DNA of 8,000 bases from positions 1 through 8,000 of the forward strand of contig DHBY01000095.1 in NCBI GenBank assembly GCA_002398845.1. Reading direction: 5' to 3'. Below the pieces are notes generated by a model. That model was not told the origin of the DNA. It saw only the letters and a program-made list of their open reading frames with translations, and did not search any database. The translations under genes were made by a program, and so were the position numbers. The first letter of the stretch is position 1, and each line of letters starts with the position of its first letter. The DNA comes from Firmicutes bacterium UBA4916. GTDB lineage: Bacteria > Bacillota > Clostridia > Tissierellales > Tepidimicrobiaceae. Of this stretch, positions 5,123 to 8,000 are shown piece after piece.

Positions 5123-6235
5123 CTATGAAAGTAGTGCAAGTACCATACTACCTGCAATTATTGAACCTATTTGTCCAGCTACATTGGCACTAACAGCTTG
5201 CATCAAAATAAAGTTTGTAGGATCTTCATCTGTGGCTAGACGTTGTATAACTCTCGCAGACATAGGGAATGCAGAAATTCCCGCAGCTCCAACCATAGGA
5301 TTGTATTTCTTTTTAACAAAAAGATTTAAAAGCTTTGCAAAGAAAACTCCCCCAGCGGTATCAAATATAAACGCAAATAATCCCAATCCCATAATCATTG
5401 CTGTTTTTACGTTTAGAAAAGACTCTGCGGACATAGTAGAACCTATCGTTATTCCCAATAATAATGTCACGAGATTTGCAAGCTCATTTTGAGCTGATTG
5501 TGAAAGTCTTTCAAGAACACCACATTCTCTGATTAGGTTTCCAAACATTAATAGTCCAATAAGAGTCACACTAATAGGCGCAATAATTCCTGCAACTATT
5601 GTTACTATTATTGGAAATAAGATTTTTACAGTCTTGGAAACTTTCGCTTCCTTGTATTCCATTCTTATTTTTCTTTCTTCCTTTGTCGTAATAAGTTTGA
5701 TGATTGCTGGTTGAATAATAGGTACTAAAGACATATATGAATATGCTGCTACAGATATTGGTCCTAAAAGATGTTTTGCAAGTTTAGAAGCGACAAAAAT
5801 TGAAGTTGGACCATCTGCTGCTCCGATAATTCCAATGGAAGCTGCTTCATTAATATCAAAGCCCAATAGTAATGCAAATATAATGGTCATAAAAATTCCA
5901 AATTGTGCTGCTGCTCCAAAGAACAACATTGATGGCATTTGCAATAGTGGTGTAAAATCAACCATTGCTCCTACAGCTACAAATATCAAAGCTGGAAATA
6001 GCTCTGTTAGTATACCTGCATTTTTTAGAATTCCAAGAACACCTTCATCACTAGCTATCCCGGGTATGCCTGGAATAACAGGAATATTTGCAAGTATTGC
6101 TCCAAAACCAATGGGTAGTAGTAACATTGGTTCATAATCTTTTGCAATAGCAAGATAAATAAGTACTCCACCTATACCAAACATAATTACCTGCTGGATA
6201 GTTAAACTTTTAATCCCTAATAACAATTGTTCCAA
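5123..6235 (-). CDS. oadB: Sodium ion-translocating decarboxylase beta subunit (OadB/GcdB/MmdB family)
   Basis: A 370-residue multi-span membrane protein of the OadB family, the Na+ channel subunit of biotin-dependent decarboxylases for oxaloacetate, methylmalonyl-CoA or glutaconyl-CoA. It decarboxylates carboxybiotin and exports Na+. Key motifs are present: GAADGPTSIF at 138-147 with Asp141 (equivalent to the essential Asp203 of K. pneumoniae OadB), and NPMVGAAGISAFPMSARV at 312-329. In the latter, Asn312 and Ser321 have the same spacing as Asn373/Ser382. The start is TTG at 6235, seven bases after AAGGAGG; the next in-frame ATG is internal. The gamma-like gene follows at once. No alpha subunit or biotin carrier gene is in the window, so either it is elsewhere or this is an orphan pump. 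Expression is under a manganese-type riboswitch. The substrate acid cannot be told from the beta subunit. Confidence 0.92.
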   Translation of the reverse strand: MEQLLLGIKSLTIQQVIMFGIGGVLIYLAIAKDYEPMLLLPIGFGAILANIPVIPGIPGIASDEGVLGILKNAGILTELFPALIFVAVGAMVDFTPLLQMPSMLFFGAAAQFGIFMTIIFALLLGFDINEAASIGIIGAADGPTSIFVASKLAKHLLGPISVAAYSYMSLVPIIQPAIIKLITTKEERKIRMEYKEAKVSKTVKILFPIIVTIVAGIIAPISVTLIGLLMFGNLIRECGVLERLSQSAQNELANLVTLLLGITIGSTMSAESFLNVKTAMIMGLGLFAFIFDTAGGVFFAKLLNLFVKKKYNPMVGAAGISAFPMSARVIQRLATDEDPTNFILMQAVSANVAGQIGSIIAGSMVLALLS

Positions 6236-6262
6236 AAAAACGCCTCCTTCAAAAATTTAATA

Positions 6263-6302
6263 AAGACCTTTATTTAGACATAATAGCCTAAATAAGGGTC
6301 TT
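6263..6302 (-). terminator. Expression-platform terminator of the riboswitch
   Basis: On the minus strand AAGACCCTTATTTAG (6302-6288) pairs with CTAAATAAAGGTCTT (6277-6263): 14 of 15 pairs, loop of 10. It is followed by a T-rich stretch (TATTAAATTTTTG), and the ribosome binding site lies just beyond it. Its first arm is shared with the aptamer's closing stem, giving mutually exclusive structures. Confidence 0.8.
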
Positions 6303-6382
6303 GCTATTTAATAATCAGCCAGGTTTTAAACCGTCTTGATGACTAATTAAGCATTTTGCCAAGCTACTCCCCTTTATTTATC
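6263..6382 (-). promoter_or_regulatory. yybP-ykoY (Mn2+) riboswitch in the oadB leader
   Basis: Read on the minus strand from 6382, the leader has the hallmarks of the yybP-ykoY aptamer. These are ATAAAGGGGAGTAGC at the 5' side, an inner stem AATTAGTCA/TGGCTGATT (6348-6340 with 6321-6313, two GU pairs), the CCTGGCTGA strand after a GGTT..AACC hairpin, and AGCAAGACCCTTATTTA closing P1 with AAATAAAGG. The AAGACCC strand also forms the 5' arm of a terminator hairpin, so ligand-stabilised P1 would prevent termination. Known members sense Mn2+ and usually switch genes on. The family is recognised from remembered conserved elements; a covariance-model search was not run. Confidence 0.85.
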
Positions 6383-6390
6383 ATAAAATT

Positions 6391-6419
6391 AGTATACAAT
6401 AAAGGGTTTGCATTTTCAA
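6391..6419 (-). promoter_or_regulatory. Promoter of the riboswitch-oadB-oadG operon
   Basis: On the minus strand TTGAAA (6419-6414), a 17-base spacer and TATACT (6396-6391) form a good sigma-A promoter. The transcript would start near 6384, almost exactly at the 5' edge of the aptamer, as expected for a riboswitch leader. Confidence 0.75.
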
Positions 6420-6459
6420 CTACTAATTTTTTTCACCTAGTATTTTCTTGGACCTTTGT

Positions 6460-6513
6460 AAATCTAAGCTCGGCACTAATAAAGCCAGAGCACTCCATGT
6501 TAAAAATTATTTA
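6460..6513 (+). repeat. Degenerate chimeric repeat (left arm + block B)
   Basis: Positions 6461-6479 are a decayed subtype-II left arm (AATCTAAGCTCGGCACTAA). They are followed by a 33-base block at 6481-6513 identical to 493-525. GCTCGGC can pair with GCCAGAGC with one bulged A, although the arm differs from the other copy of this chimera. It lies directly next to a full copy. Within the 400-base space 6236-6635, this element, the next repeat and the riboswitch leader account for nearly everything. Confidence 0.7.
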
Positions 6514-6514
6514 G

Positions 6515-6569
6515 AAAATATCCAGGCCCGGCACTAAGTTACTAACTTAGTACCGGGCTTGGATATTTT
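6515..6569. repeat. Full palindromic repeat, subtype II
   Basis: Arms 6515-6540 and 6544-6569 pair over 26 positions with one GU wobble and one C-A mismatch, with loop ACT. The inner part is GGCACTAAGTT, which lacks two bases of subtype I (GGCGACTCAAGTT) in both arms, so the length change is symmetric. It stands upstream of rpn rather than after a gene stop and is followed by TTTTT. Confidence 0.85.
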
Positions 6570-6606
6570 TAAGATAAATACAGCTTTTAAAAGGTAAATA
6601 ATAAGG

Positions 6607-6612
6607 TATAAT
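6607..6612 (+). promoter_or_regulatory. Candidate -10 box for the rpn gene
   Basis: TATAAT 24 bases before the ATG, in the context GGTATAATA that is also seen before the coiled-coil gene (4634-4642). No convincing -35 is visible (CTTTTA at 17-base spacing), so this is a partial promoter call. Confidence 0.4.
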
Positions 6613-6635
6613 ATAGGTAAGAGGAAGGTGAGAGG

Positions 6636-7631
6636 ATGAAAGTACAGACACCCCACGATAAGTTCTTTAAAGAAACTATTGGCAAAGTAGAGATAGCTGA
6701 GGATTTTTTAAATAATTATTTACCAGAAAGTATAAAAAATATTGTAGATACTAGAACATTAGAGCCACAGAAAGATAGCTTTATAGATAAAGAACTTAAA
6801 GAAACATTCGCAGATATGCTTTTTAAGGCAGATATATATGATGAAGAAGGATATATTTATTTTCTATTTGAACATAAAAGTTATACAAGTAAGAACATAT
6901 CCTTACAATTGCTTAAATATATGATAGCTATTTGGGATGCAAAGGCTAAAAATGAAAAAGCAGATGATTTACCAGTTATACTACCTTTAGTGATTTATCA
7001 TGGGAAGGATACATGGAATATTGGAAGCACCCTTGGAGATATAATAAAAGGGTATGAAAGCCTCCCACATGATGTGAAAAAACATATACCGAATTATGAA
7101 TATTTACTATATGATATATCAAAGTATACAGATGAAGAAATAAAGGGCAGTGCATATCTTAGAATAATGCTTACTGTACTAAGAGATATTTTTACAAAAG
7201 ATGATGCAGAGATTTCTAAGACAATTATAAAAGCCGCAGAATATCTTATGGAACTAGAAGACAAACAAAGTGGAATAGAATATTTTGAAACAATGATGAG
7301 ATATATATTTAGTGCAAGGATTGATTTGACTGAAGAAAAAGTTAATGAAATAATGAGTAAAATTGAAACCACTTATCCAGAAGGGAGTGAGGTAATTATG
7401 ACTTTAGCTGAAAAGTTCAGGGAAGAGGGTATAGAAGAAGGCATAGAAAAAGGTGTAAAGAAATCACTTGTAAAAACGAATATAAGATTATTGACTAAGA
7501 AATTTGGGCCTTTAACAGATGAACTAAAGAAGGGTATATCAGAACTAGACATTGATACGTTAGAAGTTATAACTGATAATATATTAGAATTTAAAAGTCT
7601 TGATGACATCAAAAAATATGTTCAGTTATAA
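6636..7631 (+). CDS. Rpn family recombination-promoting nuclease / putative transposase (PD-(D/E)XK)
   Basis: 331 residues of the Rpn/YhgA-like family (transposase_31 domain). In E. coli these are DNA endonucleases that raise RecA-independent recombination. N-terminal signs are TPHDKFFKETIGKVEIAEDF at 5-24. The nuclease core is ADMLFKADIYDEEGYIYFLF at 59-78 followed by EHKS, giving candidate catalytic Asp60, Glu79 and Lys81. Many relatives have EHQS here, so this copy has the classical ExK form. LPLVIYHGKDTW at 116-127 is another family block. The C-terminal part has the typical short-period charged stretch REEGIEEGIEKGVKK (262-276) and a helical end. The ATG at 6636 follows AAGGTGA (6624-6630) by five bases; no other start is better. 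It has full family length and no frameshift. Flanked by palindromic repeats on both sides, it resembles a horizontally acquired cassette. Confidence 0.9.
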   Translation: MKVQTPHDKFFKETIGKVEIAEDFLNNYLPESIKNIVDTRTLEPQKDSFIDKELKETFADMLFKADIYDEEGYIYFLFEHKSYTSKNISLQLLKYMIAIWDAKAKNEKADDLPVILPLVIYHGKDTWNIGSTLGDIIKGYESLPHDVKKHIPNYEYLLYDISKYTDEEIKGSAYLRIMLTVLRDIFTKDDAEISKTIIKAAEYLMELEDKQSGIEYFETMMRYIFSARIDLTEEKVNEIMSKIETTYPEGSEVIMTLAEKFREEGIEEGIEKGVKKSLVKTNIRLLTKKFGPLTDELKKGISELDIDTLEVITDNILEFKSLDDIKKYVQL

Positions 7632-7644
7632 AATCATTAGGAAA

Positions 7645-7719
7645 ACATCCAAGCCTGGCACTAAAATACTAACTTATTAAGCACCTCACAGGTAGAAATA
7701 CTCATGGGGTGCTTTTTTT
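7645..7719 (+). repeat. Chimeric palindromic repeat (left arm + loop + terminator block C)
   Basis: Starts 14 bases after the rpn stop. Positions 7645-7664 match the subtype-II left arm (ACATCCAAGCCTGGCACTAA), and TACTAACTTA (7667-7676) retains the loop and a little of the right arm. The sequence then changes to the terminator block also found at 4518-4553. Same family as the other repeats, with a third kind of 3' half. Confidence 0.75.
7679..7719 (+). terminator. Rho-independent terminator of rpn (block C, copy 2)
   Basis: AAGCACCTC (7679-7687) pairs with GGGGTGCTT (7706-7714), nine pairs with one GU, and runs into seven T's (7713-7719). The loop CACAGGTAGAAATACTC matches the terminator at 4518-4553, although the stems differ. 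Strong intrinsic terminator. Confidence 0.85.
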
Positions 7720-7799
7720 AATTTTCACACAGTCTGACGTCCCAACTGTATTCTAACAAAATAAATTTTCAAATAAATTCAATTTCTACTATATTTATT

Positions 7800-7828
7800 T
7801 TGAAGTTATATGGTAAATAAGATAAAAT
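7800..7828 (+). promoter_or_regulatory. Promoter of the interrupted response-regulator gene
   Basis: TTGAAG (7800-7805), a 17-base spacer and TAAAAT (7823-7828), about 40 bases before the ATG at 7869. A 12-base direct repeat AATAAGATAAAA occurs at 7816-7827 and 7833-7844 (17-base period) and could be a regulator site or simple AT-rich sequence. Confidence 0.5.
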
Positions 7829-7868
7829 AATTAATAAGATAAAACAAATTATAAATAGGGAGAAGAGT

Positions 7869-7994
7869 ATGTTTACAATAATGATAATAGATGATAATGA
7901 AGAACTTCAAAATGAAATTGGGAATTTGCTAACAATAAATGGTTATTCGGTTTTAAAACCAAAATCTTTTTCTAAGAGTAAGCGTCAAATCTAG
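7869..7994 (+). pseudogene. Response regulator receiver domain, truncated after ~36 codons
   Basis: ATG at 7869 follows AGGGAGAAG. The first residues MFTIMIIDDNEELQNEIGNL, then LTINGYSV, are the first beta strand, the acidic pair Asp8-Asp9 and the first helix of a CheY-like receiver domain, as in BceR/OmpR-type two-component regulators. The phosphorylated Asp, expected near residue 51, is missing: the frame runs into a TAG at 7992-7994 after 41 codons. Resemblance ends around residue 36, exactly where GTAAGCG at 7978 begins, so the gene is probably split by a mobile element and the last five codons and stop belong to that element. The rest of the gene would lie beyond the window, after the element. 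A sequencing or assembly junction is the main alternative. Confidence 0.65.
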
Positions 7995-8000
7995 CCCACA
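7978..8000. mobile_element. Possible terminus of an IS66-like insertion sequence
   Basis: The last 23 bases start with GTAAGCGTCAAAT. IS66-family elements characteristically have terminal inverted repeats beginning GTAA, often GTAAGCG, and make 8-base target duplications. This start coincides with the point at which the response-regulator reading frame loses sense. The expected target duplication would be TTCTAAGA (7970-7977). Only one end is visible and no transposase is in the window, so this rests on a short match. Confidence 0.55.

Noticed and set aside
461..7719. CRISPR array or integron attC sites
   Set aside because: The palindromic repeats are few, irregularly spaced, hundreds to thousands of bases apart and of unequal make-up. 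They lack the GTTRRRY/RYYYAAC core sites of attC, and no cas or integrase gene is present.
7727..7765. ACAGT...ACTGT inverted repeat around GACGTC as an operator
   Set aside because: Arms of only five bases, far upstream of the response-regulator promoter and with no second copy; not distinguishable from chance.

Overview
The window looks like the chromosome of an anaerobic, low-GC Firmicute, most likely a clostridium. The signs are AT-rich codon use, strong AGGAGG-type ribosome binding sites, frequent TTG/GTG starts, sigma-A-type promoters, a [4Fe-4S] cysteine desulfidase/serine dehydratase-family enzyme and a sodium-pump decarboxylase beta subunit. The species cannot be settled from sequence reading alone.

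Layout. 1-462 (+): 3' part of a DUF4411 PIN-like gene cut by the window edge. 556-978 and 1122-1433 (-): two small XRE-type repressors. 1663-4427 (+): a two-gene operon, NhaC-family transporter plus UPF0597/L-cysteine desulfidase-family enzyme, driven by a perfect-consensus promoter that lies among possible operator half-sites shared with the second repressor gene. 4672-4923 (+): a small coiled-coil protein with its own promoter. 6235 down to 5007 (-): sodium-pump decarboxylase beta subunit (oadB-like) followed by a 34-residue ORF that reads as the gamma subunit (oadG-like). The leader of this operon is a yybP-ykoY (manganese) riboswitch with a terminator-type expression platform. 6636-7631 (+): Rpn-family PD-(D/E)XK nuclease. 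7869 onward (+): the first ~36 codons of a response regulator, apparently cut by the end of an IS66-like insertion sequence at 7978.

Running through the intergenic spaces is a family of long palindromic repeats with cores related to ATCCAAGC...GCTTGGAT. There are three complete hairpins (4426-4482, 4940-4988, 6515-6569), and three chimeric copies in which one arm is joined to one of two other conserved blocks (461-526, 6460-6513, 7645-7719). A further fragment of the loop plus one of those blocks lies at 4502-4553. Copies sit directly after stop codons and bracket the coiled-coil gene and the rpn gene, which makes these two look like inserted modules.

How the genes may work together (inference): the NhaC-family carrier probably imports or exchanges the amino or organic acid used by the adjacent lyase. 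The beta/gamma decarboxylase subunits would couple decarboxylation to Na+ export if an alpha subunit exists elsewhere. The manganese riboswitch ties their expression to Mn2+, which is an unusual pairing and the most interesting single point in the window, together with the modular hairpin repeats.
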